Program-made: the position numbers and the translations under genes
The notes under the pieces: generated by a model
Database searches by the model: none
Told to the model about the DNA's origin: nothing
Seen by the model: only the letters and a program-made list of their open reading frames with translations
Part shown: in pieces, positions 16,462 to 25,996 of the stretch
Numbering within the stretch: the stretch's first letter is position 1
Layout of the letters: each line of letters begins with the position of its first letter
Source: Clostridiisalibacter paucivorans DSM 22131
GTDB lineage: Bacteria > Bacillota > Clostridia > Tissierellales > Clostridiisalibacteraceae
Direction of reading: 5' to 3'
DNA: 47,417 nt
Assembly: GCF_000620125.1 (NCBI RefSeq)
Contig: NZ_JHVL01000027.1
Coordinates: 1 to 47,417 of the forward strand

Positions 16462-19101
16462 TTGAGTAATTTAACTCCCATGATGAAACAATATATGGAG
16501 ATAAAATCTAGACATAAGGATGCTATTCTGTTTTTTAGATTAGGAGATTTTTATGAAATGTTTTTTGATGATGCTATATTAGCATCAAAGGAATTGGAAA
16601 TAGCCTTAACTGGTAGAGATTGTGGTCAAAGGGAAAAAGCCCCTATGTGTGGTATCCCTTACCACTCTTCTGATTCCTATATAGCGAAATTAATAAAAAA
16701 GGGATATAAAGTAGCTATATGTGAACAAGTTGAAGATCCCGCTAAATCAAAGGGGATTGTTAAAAGAGATGTAGTAAGAATAATTACTCCAGGAACTATA
16801 ACTGATGCTAAAGTATTAGATGAAAAGAGAAATAATTATCTATCGTGTATATATATGGATAAAGATGGATTTGGCATATCTTATAGTGACATAACTACTG
16901 GTGATTTATACACTACTGAAATAGCAAATAACAATACAAATATAGAGCATAAATTGCTTGATGAATTAGCTAAAATTCAACCTACAGAAATCATTGTAAA
17001 TAGCTTTTTATATGAAAACGAAAAACTCATAAAAAAAATTAAGGATAGATTCAATTTAGTATTAAACACTTATCATGATTGGGCATTTGAAATTTCCCAT
17101 TGTAAAAATAAGATATTAAATCATTTTAATGTACTTACTTTAGAAGGATTTGGAATAGAGAATAAAAAGTATTCCACATCTTCTTTAGGAGGCTTATTAG
17201 AATATTTGACAGAAACTCAAAAGATTGTACTAAGTCATCTGAATACTGTGAGATACTATAGTATGGATAAATATATGGTATTAGATATAAATACTAGACG
17301 AAATCTAGAATTAACAGAGACCATGAGAGATAAATCTAAAAAAGGGTCTCTATTATGGTTATTAGATAAAACATCTACAGCCATGGGGGCAAGACTATTA
17401 AAAAAATGGATAGAAGAACCTTTATTAGATAGAACTAAAATAATTGAAAGACTTAATGCTGTAAAATTCTTATACAATAATAAGGATACTGTAGATTCTT
17501 TAAAAGACTTGTTGAAATCAATATATGACATGGAAAGACTTATGGGTAGAATATCTTATGGTAATTGTAATGGAAGGGACTTGATCTCTTTAAAAGATTC
17601 TATAAAAGTTATTCCTGATATTAAAGATATACTTATATCTGCGGACACCAAGCTTTTAGTTAAACTTGGTAACAAAATAGACGAGCTAATGGATGTCTAT
17701 AATTTGATAGAAGATTCAATTATAGATGAGCCTCCTTTAACGATAAAAGAAGGAGGAATAATAAAGCCCCAATATGATGAAACTCTTAAGGAATTGAAAG
17801 AAGCTTCAGCTAAAGGTAAGGAATGGTTATCTAGCTTAGAAGAAAATGAAAAATTAAGAACAGGTATAAAATCTCTTAAAGTAGGATATAACAAAGTTTT
17901 TGGATACTATATAGAAGTAACTAAAACAAATATTAAAAATGTTCCAGATAATTATATGAGGAAACAGACATTGGCTAATTCAGAAAGATATATAACTCCT
18001 GAATTAAAAGATATGGAAAGTAAAATATTAGGTGCAGAAGAAAAAAGTATGAATATAGAATATCAAATCTTTATGGAAATTAGAGATAGAATAAGAAATG
18101 AAGTGAAAAGAATTCAGTCTTGTGCACATATAATATCATGCATAGACTGTTTATTATCTTTAGCTATTATAGCATTTAATAATAACTATATCATGCCAAC
18201 ACTAAACACTGAGGGTATTATTGATATACAATCTGGTAGGCATCCTGTAGTGGAAAAAATGATAGATCAAGAGTTATTTGTTCCTAATAATACCTTCTTA
18301 GATAATAAAAATAGGATTATTATTATCACTGGACCTAATATGGCAGGTAAATCTACATATATGAGACAAGTTGCCTTAATAACTTTAATGGCTCAGATCG
18401 GTAGTTTTGTTCCTGCTGAATCAGCTAATATTGGAATAGTCGATAAAATATTTACTAGGGTAGGTGCTTCTGATGACCTTGCACAGGGGCAAAGTACATT
18501 TATGGTCGAAATGAGTGAAGTGGCAAATATATTAAACAATAGTACTAAAAACAGCCTTGTAATTCTGGATGAAATAGGTAGAGGAACTAGCACCTTTGAT
18601 GGGCTTAGTATTGCTTGGTCTGTAGTGGAATATATAAGTAACAAGGATAAGATAGGAGCTAAAACCCTTTTTGCTACCCACTATCATGAATTAACAGAAT
18701 TAGAAGGTAAAATTGATGGAGTAAAAAATTATAAAATATTAGTTAAAGAAAAGGGAGAAGATATAATTTTCCTTCGAAAGATTTCAAGGGGTGGAGCAGA
18801 TAAGAGTTATGGAATAGAAGTAGCTAGATTAGCTGGAGTTCCTAAAGAGGTAATAGATAGAGCGAAAATTATTTTGAAAAGTCTTGAAGAAAAAAATATT
18901 ACTAAAAAAGGAAAACTTTCAGATATCGTTCCAAAAGAAAAGAACAGTAAGAATAATGATAAAGAAATGCAATTAGATTTATTTAATGCTAAGGAAAAAG
19001 AAATAATAGATAAGATTAAAAATGTAGATATCATGGATACAACCCCTATGGATGCTATGAATCTACTCTATTCTCTTATTAAAAAAGTTAAAGATTTGTA
19101 G
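16462..19101 (+). CDS. mutS: DNA mismatch repair protein MutS
   Basis: 879 residues. The N-terminal mismatch-binding domain has the FYEMF motif (Phe-x-Glu) and TPGT. The C-terminal ABC ATPase has Walker A GPNMAGKST (from residue 624), the STFMVEMSE signature and LDEIGRGTSTFDG Walker B. It ends with a helix-turn-helix dimer segment. TTG 16462 follows AGGAGG with 7-base spacing. It recognises mismatches and recruits MutL, whose gene follows with its ribosome site overlapping the mutS stop. Confidence 0.97.
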   Translation: MSNLTPMMKQYMEIKSRHKDAILFFRLGDFYEMFFDDAILASKELEIALTGRDCGQREKAPMCGIPYHSSDSYIAKLIKKGYKVAICEQVEDPAKSKGIVKRDVVRIITPGTITDAKVLDEKRNNYLSCIYMDKDGFGISYSDITTGDLYTTEIANNNTNIEHKLLDELAKIQPTEIIVNSFLYENEKLIKKIKDRFNLVLNTYHDWAFEISHCKNKILNHFNVLTLEGFGIENKKYSTSSLGGLLEYLTETQKIVLSHLNTVRYYSMDKYMVLDINTRRNLELTETMRDKSKKGSLLWLLDKTSTAMGARLLKKWIEEPLLDRTKIIERLNAVKFLYNNKDTVDSLKDLLKSIYDMERLMGRISYGNCNGRDLISLKDSIKVIPDIKDILISADTKLLVKLGNKIDELMDVYNLIEDSIIDEPPLTIKEGGIIKPQYDETLKELKEASAKGKEWLSSLEENEKLRTGIKSLKVGYNKVFGYYIEVTKTNIKNVPDNYMRKQTLANSERYITPELKDMESKILGAEEKSMNIEYQIFMEIRDRIRNEVKRIQSCAHIISCIDCLLSLAIIAFNNNYIMPTLNTEGIIDIQSGRHPVVEKMIDQELFVPNNTFLDNKNRIIIITGPNMAGKSTYMRQVALITLMAQIGSFVPAESANIGIVDKIFTRVGASDDLAQGQSTFMVEMSEVANILNNSTKNSLVILDEIGRGTSTFDGLSIAWSVVEYISNKDKIGAKTLFATHYHELTELEGKIDGVKNYKILVKEKGEDIIFLRKISRGGADKSYGIEVARLAGVPKEVIDRAKIILKSLEEKNITKKGKLSDIVPKEKNSKNNDKEMQLDLFNAKEKEIIDKIKNVDIMDTTPMDAMNLLYSLIKKVKDL

Positions 19102-19113
19102 GTGATTATTTTA

Positions 19114-20958
19114 ATGACAACTAAAATTAATATATTAGATGATACTACTATTAATAAAATTGCAGCTGGTGAAGTTATAGAAAATCCATCTTCTATAGTA
19201 AAGGAATTGGTTGAAAACTCTATAGATGCTGGATCTAAATCTATAATTATTGAAGTTAAAAATGGAGGAAAAACTTATATAAGAGTAACAGACAATGGAA
19301 CGGGAATAGATATAAGTGACATAAATCTTGTATTCTTAAGACATACTACTAGTAAAATAAAATCTGCTAAAGACTTGGAAAAAGTAATGTCCCTTGGCTT
19401 TAGAGGAGAGGCGTTAGCAAGTATAGCGGCTGTTTCTCACGTTCAAATGATAACTAAGACCAAAGATGCCTTAGAAGGTATCGAAGTAAATGTTAGAGGT
19501 GGAAAAATAGTAGACAAAAATGAAGTTGGATGTCCGTCTGGTACTACTATTGTTATAAAAAACCTTTTTTACAACACACCAGTAAGAAAAAAATATTTGA
19601 AGACAGAAGCATCAGAATCATCTAAGATTACAGATATAGTATATAAATTGTCATTAGCACATCCAGAGATATCTTTTAAATATATAAGAGATAATAAGAT
19701 GATACTAAAAACTTCAGGAAATAATGACATCAAGTCAACTATTTATGATGTCTTTGGCAAAGATATATTCCAAAATATTATTCCCATATCTTATAAAGAT
19801 AGTAATGTTGATATAAATGGATTTATTTCTAATCCATCATATACTAGAGGCAATAGGAAATATCAATATTTCTTTGTTAACGATAGATACGTTAGAAGTA
19901 AAATGATTTCTAAGGCAATAGAAGAGGGGTATAAGGAGTTATTAACAATTAATAGATATCCTGTAGCTATTTTGTGTTTAAAATTAAATCCTGAAACTAT
20001 AGATGTAAATATACACCCTAGTAAGCTCCAAATAAGATTTCAGCAGGAAGAACTAATTAAAAAAATCATTTATAATTTAGTACACAATACAATTAAAAAC
20101 AAATATATAATTCCTGAAATAAAATCGGAAAAAAAAGTGAAAAAAGAAGAAAAACAAACATCCTTTATAGATATAAAAATTGAAGACAATAATAGTAGCA
20201 ATAATAAAGATGTTGAACCATCTGTAAAAGGATATGAAAAAAGATTATCCTATAATATTAAAGAAAACAATAATAACTATGGTAATATAAATATTAAAGA
20301 TGAAAAAAAATTTATATTTGAAAGCAAAAAAAATCTTCCTTCTGATGATAAAAACAAAAAAAAGGATACTGGAATATTTCCAAATCTGAAAGTTGTAGGA
20401 GTAATCTTTTCTACATATATATTGGGAGAAGATTTAGATAATAAAATTTTTTATATTATTGACCAACATGCTGCCCATGAAAGAATTATGTATGAAAAAT
20501 ACAAAGAACAGTATTTAAATGAACATATCGTTATACAAAACCTACTAGCTCCAGAAGTAATAGATGTATCATTTAAAGATTATGAGTCAATAATCAATAA
20601 TATTGAAATATTTAAAAGACTAGGTTTTATAATAGAAGATTTTGGAGGTAATAATTTAATATTACGAGGTGTACCTATGATATTTGGGAAACCAAATTCA
20701 AAGGAAATGTTTATGGAAATTTTAGATAATATAAGATCAGATTTAAATACTACTTATGATCTTAAAATAGATAAAATTATGAAATTGGCATGTACAAATT
20801 CTATTAAAGGAGGGGATAGAATACAGGATATAGAAATAAAAAAACTTATAAATGATTTAAGTAAATCCCAAAATCCTTTTACATGTCCCCACGGAAGACC
20901 TATAATAATAAAAATGACTAAATATGAATTAGAAAAAAAATTTAAAAGAATTCAATAA
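19114..20958 (+). CDS. mutL: DNA mismatch repair endonuclease MutL
   Basis: 614 residues. The GHKL ATPase has ELVENSIDAG, DNGTGI, GFRGEAL and GTTIVIKNLFYNTPVRKK-type motifs. A low-complexity Lys/Asn-rich linker spans roughly 345-420. The C-terminal dimer domain carries the endonuclease motif DQHAAHERI from residue 450, ACTNSI, and CPHGRP from 591, so this MutL should nick DNA itself, as expected where MutH is absent. ATG 19114 is chosen because AGGTGAT, formed at the mutS stop, precedes it; longer starts lack a site. Confidence 0.96.
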   Translation: MTTKINILDDTTINKIAAGEVIENPSSIVKELVENSIDAGSKSIIIEVKNGGKTYIRVTDNGTGIDISDINLVFLRHTTSKIKSAKDLEKVMSLGFRGEALASIAAVSHVQMITKTKDALEGIEVNVRGGKIVDKNEVGCPSGTTIVIKNLFYNTPVRKKYLKTEASESSKITDIVYKLSLAHPEISFKYIRDNKMILKTSGNNDIKSTIYDVFGKDIFQNIIPISYKDSNVDINGFISNPSYTRGNRKYQYFFVNDRYVRSKMISKAIEEGYKELLTINRYPVAILCLKLNPETIDVNIHPSKLQIRFQQEELIKKIIYNLVHNTIKNKYIIPEIKSEKKVKKEEKQTSFIDIKIEDNNSSNNKDVEPSVKGYEKRLSYNIKENNNNYGNINIKDEKKFIFESKKNLPSDDKNKKKDTGIFPNLKVVGVIFSTYILGEDLDNKIFYIIDQHAAHERIMYEKYKEQYLNEHIVIQNLLAPEVIDVSFKDYESIINNIEIFKRLGFIIEDFGGNNLILRGVPMIFGKPNSKEMFMEILDNIRSDLNTTYDLKIDKIMKLACTNSIKGGDRIQDIEIKKLINDLSKSQNPFTCPHGRPIIIKMTKYELEKKFKRIQ

Positions 20959-20971
20959 AGGTTGTGATAAT

Positions 20972-21922
20972 ATGTATACAAAACAGCCTCTTGTTATATT
21001 AGTAGGGCCTACTGCTATAGGAAAAACAGCTATTTCTATACAAATAGCTAAAAAAATTGATGGAGAAATTATATCAGCTGATTCTATGCAAATATATAAA
21101 TATATGGACATAGGTACTGCAAAAGTCAATGAAGAAGAGATGAACTCTATTAAACATTACATGATAGATGAAATTCTTCCTAATGAAGAATTTAGCGCAT
21201 CGGATTTTCAACAAAAAGCAAAATATTATATAAAGACAATAGCAAATAAAGGGAAAATCCCTATGCTTGTTGGAGGCACAGGACTATATATTAATTCTAT
21301 TGTATATAATCTTGACTTTACAAATGCAGTTTCTGATTGGGAATTAAGGGCTAAATATAATAGAATTGCTGAAAAATTTGGAAATGGATATCTACATGAA
21401 GAGCTAAAAAAGGTAGATTTAGAATCATATAATAGAATACATATAAACGATAGAAAAAGAATAATAAGGGCATTAGAAATATACCATATAACTGGAAAAC
21501 CCATGTCTTATTACTATAAGAAGTTTAGAGAAGAAAATAAAGAGTATAGACTGATTTTTCTTGGATTAAATATGAATAGAAAAAGACTATATGAAAGAAT
21601 AAATAAAAGAGTAGATACAATGATTGAAAAGGGAATAATAGATGAAGTGAAGAATCTATTATCAAAGGGGTATAGTCCTTCTTCTATAGCATTACAAGGA
21701 TTGGGGTATAAAGAAATAATTAAATATTTAGAGGGTGAATGGTCTTTGGAAGAAGCTATCCATATCTTAAAAAGAGATACTAGAAGATTTGCTAAAAGAC
21801 AGATTACTTGGTTTAGAAGAGATAAAAGAATAAGATGGTTTAATAAAGATAATTATGAAAATGATACATATCTCACTGAAGATATAGTGAAGTATATAAG
21901 AAAAGATTTAAATCATTCTTAG
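20972..21922 (+). CDS. miaA: tRNA dimethylallyltransferase
   Basis: 316 residues. It transfers a dimethylallyl group from DMAPP to A37 of tRNA, providing i6A for MiaB. It shows the P-loop GPTAIGKT (12-19), DSMQIYK, MDIGTAK, VGGTGLY and the RQITWFRRD segment. It starts 13 bases after mutL and continues the repair/tRNA operon toward hfq. Confidence 0.96.
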   Translation: MYTKQPLVILVGPTAIGKTAISIQIAKKIDGEIISADSMQIYKYMDIGTAKVNEEEMNSIKHYMIDEILPNEEFSASDFQQKAKYYIKTIANKGKIPMLVGGTGLYINSIVYNLDFTNAVSDWELRAKYNRIAEKFGNGYLHEELKKVDLESYNRIHINDRKRIIRALEIYHITGKPMSYYYKKFREENKEYRLIFLGLNMNRKRLYERINKRVDTMIEKGIIDEVKNLLSKGYSPSSIALQGLGYKEIIKYLEGEWSLEEAIHILKRDTRRFAKRQITWFRRDKRIRWFNKDNYENDTYLTEDIVKYIRKDLNHS

Positions 21923-21987
21923 TCTTTAACATTAACATTTTATTTATAATAATTTAAGGAAATAAATAGATTTTAGGAGGGGTATAT

Positions 21988-22224
21988 TTGAAAAGCAATA
22001 TAAATCTTCAAGATGCTTTTTTAAATAAAGTTAGAAAGGAAAACATAGGTATAACTATCTATCTAATTAATGGTTATCAACTGAAGGGTCATGTAATGGG
22101 ATTTGATAATTATACTGTAGTACTTGCTTGTGATGGTATTCAACAGCTTATATATAAACATGCAATATCTACTATAATACCCAGTAAAAAAGTAACTTTT
22201 ATGAATAAAGAAGGAAGTAATTAA
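21988..22224 (+). CDS. hfq: RNA chaperone Hfq
   Basis: 78 residues. Sm1 motif region [18 protein letters not shown] and Sm2-type region [12 protein letters not shown] (YKHA rather than the Gram-negative YKHA-with-basic rim context) make a normal Firmicute Hfq hexamer subunit. TTG 21988 follows AGGAGGGG. The miaA-hfq order is widely conserved. A hairpin follows at once. In a Firmicute its role in small-RNA regulation is less sure than in enterobacteria. Confidence 0.95.
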   Translation: MKSNINLQDAFLNKVRKENIGITIYLINGYQLKGHVMGFDNYTVVLACDGIQQLIYKHAISTIIPSKKVTFMNKEGSN

Positions 22225-22253
22225 AGATAGCTGGTCTAAGACCAGCTATCTTT
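22223..22253 (+). terminator. Hairpin after hfq
   Basis: AAAGATAGCTGG (22223-22234) pairs with CCAGCTATCTTT (22242-22253), and the loop can extend the stem. It overlaps the hfq stop. Only three T end it, so it may be partial, allowing reading into the next gene. Confidence 0.6.
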
Positions 22254-22288
22254 AGGTAAATATATAATAAACTAAGCAGGTGATATCG

Positions 22289-23581
22289 ATGAATGAATTT
22301 ACTATAAAATTATTATGTAAACAGTTTGATTTAGATAAATATGTTATTTCATATATAAATGAAATAGAAAAGAAAATAACTCAGCAATTTAATAAAATTG
22401 ATTCAATAAAAGAATTAAATCAATATAAAATAATAAGTAGCATGCAAAGGGCTAAATTAGATGATACACATTTTAACTGGACTACTGGATATGGTTATGA
22501 TGATGTGGGTAGAGAAAAGGTGGAAGAAATTTTTAGTTATATATTTAATACTGAAGATGCATTAGTAAGACCTACTATTGTCTCAGGTACCCACGCTTTA
22601 ACTTTAACGTTATCAGGGATACTAAGGCCAGGAGATGAGATGATATCTGCTGCTGGTGCTCCTTATGATACTTTACAGAAGGTTATAGGTATAAAAGGAA
22701 ATGAACCAGGAAACTTAAAAGAATATGGAATCAATTATAAAGAAGTTCCTTTGACAGATCATGGAGAAATAGATTTAGATTTATTAGAACATACAATATC
22801 TGAAAAAACAAAGCTTATATTAATACAAAGGTCTACTGGATATAGTACTAGAAAAGCATTAACCATAAAAGAAATAGAAAATACAATACGTTTTATAAAA
22901 TCAAAATACAATAATATAGTTTGTATGGTAGATAACTGTTATGGTGAATTTGTAGAAGAATTAGAGCCTACTGATGTGGGAGCAGATATTATGGCTGGTT
23001 CTTTAATCAAAAACCCTGGAGGGGGATTAGCATTAAGTGGAGGATATATAGTAGGGAAAAAAGATTTAGTCACTAAAATCGCCAATAGAAGTACTGCACC
23101 AGGTATTGGAAAAGAATGTGGCCTTACCTTTGGAACTACTAGAACTACGCTTCAAGGTTTGTTTTTATCTCCTCATACAGTTAGTGAGGCATTGAAAGGT
23201 GCTGTACTAGTAGCAGCAACTTTTGAAAAATTAGGGTTTGAAGTCATACCAAACTTAAAAGATAAAAGAAGTGATATCATACAAGGAATTCAACTTAATA
23301 CCGAAGAAAGAGTAGTGGCCTTTTGCCAAGGAATACAAAGCGCTTCTCCTGTAGATTCCTACGTGACTCCCATACCTTGGGACATGCCAGGGTACGAAAG
23401 TAAAGTAATTATGGCAGCAGGAGCATTTGTACAAGGGTCTTCTATAGAACTTAGCGCCGATGCACCTATTCGTAAACCATTTATGGTTTATTTTCAGGGA
23501 GGACTTGTTTATGAACATTGTAAACTAGGATTATTGAAAGCAGTCGATAAGTTATACAAAAATAAATTAATAGAGATATAG
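22289..23581 (+). CDS. Methionine gamma-lyase-family PLP enzyme (YnbB-like)
   Basis: 430 residues. It resembles the Met_gamma_lyase/aluminium-resistance family (B. subtilis YnbB), a fold-type I Cys/Met-metabolism-like PLP enzyme of unsettled function. RPTIVSGTHAL, DNCYGEFVE and the PLP lysine in SLIKNPGGGLA are visible, as is the typical QGSSIELSADAP near the end. ATG 22289 follows AGGTGAT; the earlier GTG 22280 overlaps that site. It lies between hfq and lexA as in many Clostridia. Reaction and substrate are not known from sequence. Confidence 0.88.
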   Translation: MNEFTIKLLCKQFDLDKYVISYINEIEKKITQQFNKIDSIKELNQYKIISSMQRAKLDDTHFNWTTGYGYDDVGREKVEEIFSYIFNTEDALVRPTIVSGTHALTLTLSGILRPGDEMISAAGAPYDTLQKVIGIKGNEPGNLKEYGINYKEVPLTDHGEIDLDLLEHTISEKTKLILIQRSTGYSTRKALTIKEIENTIRFIKSKYNNIVCMVDNCYGEFVEELEPTDVGADIMAGSLIKNPGGGLALSGGYIVGKKDLVTKIANRSTAPGIGKECGLTFGTTRTTLQGLFLSPHTVSEALKGAVLVAATFEKLGFEVIPNLKDKRSDIIQGIQLNTEERVVAFCQGIQSASPVDSYVTPIPWDMPGYESKVIMAAGAFVQGSSIELSADAPIRKPFMVYFQGGLVYEHCKLGLLKAVDKLYKNKLIEI

Positions 23582-23602
23582 CTTTACATAATAAATTTAT
23601 GT

Positions 23603-23642
23603 AAAGTAAAGCACAGACAATACATTGTCTGTGCTTTACTTT
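23603..23642. terminator. Bidirectional terminator between ynbB-like gene and lexA
   Basis: A 19-bp perfect stem, 23603-23621 with 23624-23642, lies between convergent genes. A competing hairpin (CTTTACATAA/TTATGTAAAG, 23582-23606) overlaps its left arm. Confidence 0.8.
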
Positions 23643-23655
23643 AACATTTAAAATG

Positions 23656-24279
23656 CTATTTTATTTTTCTAAAAACCCCTATTACTTTTCCTAAAATTAT
23701 AACGTCCTTAACACATATAGGTTCCATATATGGATTTTCAGGTTTTAATTTAATAAACTGGTCTTCTATATAAAACCTTTTTATTGTAGCTTCATTTTCT
23801 AATAGTGCAACAATAATATCTCCATTGTTAGCAGTGTTTTGTTGCCTGACCAATACATAATCTCCATCTAATATACCAGCACCTATCATACTTTCACCTT
23901 GAACAGACAACATGAAACTATCATTATTGTCTACAAAGTCTACAGGTAGTGGGAAGGTATCTTCTATATTTTCAACAGCCAATATGGGTTGTCCTGCAGT
24001 TACTTTTCCAACTATGGGAACTTGAACTATTTCTTTTTTAGAAAAATAAGAAATATCGTTATTGCTCTCTAGAATTTCAATAGCCCTAGGCTTAGTAGCA
24101 TCTCTTCTTATGTATCCTTTATCTTCAAGCTTAGAAAGATGCCCATGTACTGTAGAAGTAGATCTTAGCCCCACAGCTTTACATATCTCTCTAACAGAAG
24201 GAGGGTACCCCTTGTCTTGAATCTCTTTTTTTATAAAATCAAGAATTTTTAATTGGCTCTTTGATAAATCTTCATACAT
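23656..24279 (-). CDS. lexA: SOS repressor LexA
   Basis: 207 residues. The N-terminal winged helix reads [21 protein letters not shown]. The autocleavage site is A95-G96 (VTAGQP), with catalytic S130 (GESM) and K167 (ATIKRF), a complete S24 self-cleaving repressor triggered by RecA filaments. ATG 24279 follows GAGGTG. Its promoter carries a LexA operator, so it is autoregulated, and it is divergent from the LysM/YneA-like gene as in B. subtilis. Confidence 0.96.
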   Translation of the reverse strand: MYEDLSKSQLKILDFIKKEIQDKGYPPSVREICKAVGLRSTSTVHGHLSKLEDKGYIRRDATKPRAIEILESNNDISYFSKKEIVQVPIVGKVTAGQPILAVENIEDTFPLPVDFVDNNDSFMLSVQGESMIGAGILDGDYVLVRQQNTANNGDIIVALLENEATIKRFYIEDQFIKLKPENPYMEPICVKDVIILGKVIGVFRKIK

Positions 24280-24310
24280 AATAGCACCTCACATGGTTAT
24301 ATTTAGAATA

Positions 24311-24350
24311 ATTATAACATAATTATAAAATTTTATCAAACATTCGTTCC
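24311..24350 (-). promoter_or_regulatory. lexA promoter with LexA operator
   Basis: On the - strand TTGATA (24334-24339), a 17-base spacer and TATAAT (24311-24316). The operator GGAACGAATGTTTG (24337-24350) overlaps the -35 and fits the Firmicute SOS box CGAACRNRYGTTYG at all but its first base. Confidence 0.8.
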
Positions 24351-24358
24351 CCAAACCC

Positions 24359-24409
24359 TTGACATAGAACATAAGTTCTATTATAATTAGATTAACGAAC
24401 AAACGTTCT
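24359..24409 (+). promoter_or_regulatory. yneA-like promoter with two LexA operators
   Basis: TTGACA (24359-24364), 17 bases, TATAAT (24382-24387): full consensus. Operator AGAACATAAGTTCT (24366-24379) lies inside the spacer; CGAACAAACGTTCT (24396-24409) covers the start region and is a match to the SOS consensus except the last base. A strong promoter held by two operators suggests tight LexA repression. Confidence 0.85.
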
Positions 24410-24423
24410 TAGGAGGGATTTAA

Positions 24424-24732
24424 GTGCATAAAAAGAGATTAGTTATTGTTAGCAAACCTAGATTTATAACATTCCTTATAATTGTATTTTTATTTTTGAT
24501 GATACTTATAAATATTGCATTAAACAATGATAAGGTATACAGTAGTACATATACAAAACGATATAAAGAGATAATTGTAGACAGAGGAGATACCCTGTGG
24601 ACTATAGCAAAGAACAATAAAAAGAATGGGGAAGATATAAGAAAAATAATACATAATATCAAAGAAATTAATGATATGGATAGTGTTCTAATTAAACCAG
24701 GAGATATTATCAAAGTCCCGATATTAAAATAA
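24424..24732 (+). CDS. SOS-induced LysM cell-division inhibitor, YneA-like
   Basis: 102 residues. GTG 24424 follows AGGAGGGA. One TM segment (about 14-32) is followed by an outward LysM peptidoglycan-binding domain (about 46-100; VDRGDTLWTIA... IKPGDIIKVP). Size, layout, divergence from lexA and two LexA operators match YneA, which blocks division during SOS while DNA is repaired. Sequence identity to YneA was not checked, so the gene symbol is withheld. Confidence 0.85.
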   Translation: MHKKRLVIVSKPRFITFLIIVFLFLMILINIALNNDKVYSSTYTKRYKEIIVDRGDTLWTIAKNNKKNGEDIRKIIHNIKEINDMDSVLIKPGDIIKVPILK

Positions 24733-24763
24733 AAGCAAATCTCATTTTAAGAGATTTGCTTTT
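24731..24763. terminator. Terminator after the YneA-like gene
   Basis: AAAAGCAAATCTC (24731-24743) and GAGATTTGCTTTT (24751-24763) form a 13-bp stem overlapping the stop and followed by ATTTTAA. It can also serve the small - strand gene that ends four bases further on. Confidence 0.85.
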
Positions 24764-24766
24764 ATT

Positions 24767-24880
24767 TTAATATCTACCAAAGCCATTCGGCATAAATAAT
24801 ACTACTAATAACAAGAAAAAGAATAACAATTCACTACCACTTTCTCCAAAACCTCCGAACAAACCTTTACTTTCAGCCAT
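24767..24880 (-). CDS. 37-residue Gly-rich membrane peptide
   Basis: Too short for usual gene calls. ATG 24880 follows TAGGAGG with good spacing. The protein has a Gly/Ser-rich start (KGLFGGFGESGSE), a hydrophobic helix of about 13 residues (LLFFFLLLVVLFM) and ends PNGFGRY. The layout resembles small YjcZ-type sporulation membrane peptides of Firmicutes; that is an analogy, not an assignment. The terminator on its far side supports expression. Confidence 0.65.
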   Translation of the reverse strand: MAESKGLFGGFGESGSELLFFFLLLVVLFMPNGFGRY

Positions 24881-24956
24881 TATACAACCTCCTATTATTT
24901 ATTTGACTATTAATACATTGTATTATGAAAAATATATTTTGTTACTAGCTGAAAGC

Positions 24957-25931
24957 TTAAACCTTTTTATCTTTTTTATTATTAGAAAGGGGATTACTTT
25001 TAACCGCTTTTCTAAGTCTATCATCATCTATATGGGTATATATCTGAGTAGTAGATACACTTTCGTGTCCTAAAATCTTTTGTAAAGCACGAATATCTAC
25101 ATTACCATACTTATACATCAATGTAGCTGCTGTATGCCTCAATTTATGAGGAGAGTATTTCTCAGTATCTAAGCTTGCTTTCTCCATATATTTCTTAACT
25201 AAATGTTGTACGGCCCTTACACTAATACGATTTTTCCTTTTGCTTAAAAATAGGGCCTTCTTATCTTTCACACCTTCAGTAGGTCTTACGGATAAATACC
25301 TATTTATACTATCTATACAGGCATCATTTAAATATATAGTACGTTCCTTATTTCCTTTGCCCACAACAGTTAAAGTATCATCTTTAATTTTATTTATATC
25401 TATACTGATTAGTTCTGATATCCTTAGACCACAATTCAAAAATAGGGTAATGATGGCATAATCTCTTTCTTTATATGTTCCATCTATAATATCTAAAAGA
25501 AACTTAGATTCATCTAATGTAAGATAAACAGGTTGCCTAGAATCAGTTTTAGGGGTTTCTAGATTCAATGCAGGGTTAGTATCTACTAGCTTTACAATTG
25601 TATGTAGATATTTAAAAAAAGATCTTATGCTGGCTACTTTTCTTGCTTTTGCAAAATTAGAATTATTCCTCTTTATATCAGAGTAAGATATAAAGGCAAA
25701 TAGGTCTTGCAATGTAATTTTATCTATAAATTTTTCATCAATATCATCAATAGGTATAGAGTCGAAGTCCATATTTCTATCTACAAACCTATATCTTATT
25801 TTTAGAAACCTAAATAAAGTTCTTAAATCATAATAATATTCTTTTACTGTATTTTGAGATTTTCCTTTTATAGTGCCTAAATAGTTTAAAAAATCTTCTA
25901 GTATCAAAGGCATTGGTTCATCAAATATCAT
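24957..25931 (-). CDS. Tyrosine recombinase XerC/XerD family
   Basis: 324 residues. An N-terminal SAM-like core-binding domain precedes the catalytic domain with Arg in NCGLRISEL, HKLRHTA, and GHESVSTTQIYTHI containing the nucleophile Tyr, thus the full R-H-R-H-Y set. It could resolve chromosome dimers or act as a tyrosine integrase; with lexA near and no mobile element visible, a housekeeping Xer role is likelier. ATG 25931 follows GAGGG. A 16-bp palindrome lies 32 bases upstream. Confidence 0.9.
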   Translation of the reverse strand: MIFDEPMPLILEDFLNYLGTIKGKSQNTVKEYYYDLRTLFRFLKIRYRFVDRNMDFDSIPIDDIDEKFIDKITLQDLFAFISYSDIKRNNSNFAKARKVASIRSFFKYLHTIVKLVDTNPALNLETPKTDSRQPVYLTLDESKFLLDIIDGTYKERDYAIITLFLNCGLRISELISIDINKIKDDTLTVVGKGNKERTIYLNDACIDSINRYLSVRPTEGVKDKKALFLSKRKNRISVRAVQHLVKKYMEKASLDTEKYSPHKLRHTAATLMYKYGNVDIRALQKILGHESVSTTQIYTHIDDDRLRKAVKSNPLSNNKKDKKV

Positions 25932-25962
25932 TTTTTACCCTCATTTCTTATTAGTTTTTGAG

Positions 25963-25996
25963 TATTAGTCGCAAAATATCTATTTTGCGACTAATA
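25963..25996. repeat. 16-bp perfect inverted repeat upstream of recombinase gene
   Basis: TATTAGTCGCAAAATA (25963-25978), TC, TATTTTGCGACTAATA (25981-25996). It is not followed by a T-run on either strand, so it is not a normal terminator. It may be an operator of the recombinase gene. Confidence 0.6.

Noticed and set aside
25963-25996. Palindrome as a chromosomal dif site for XerC/XerD
   Set aside because: The 16-2-16 perfect symmetry does not fit the 11-6-11 layout or sequence of Firmicute dif sites.
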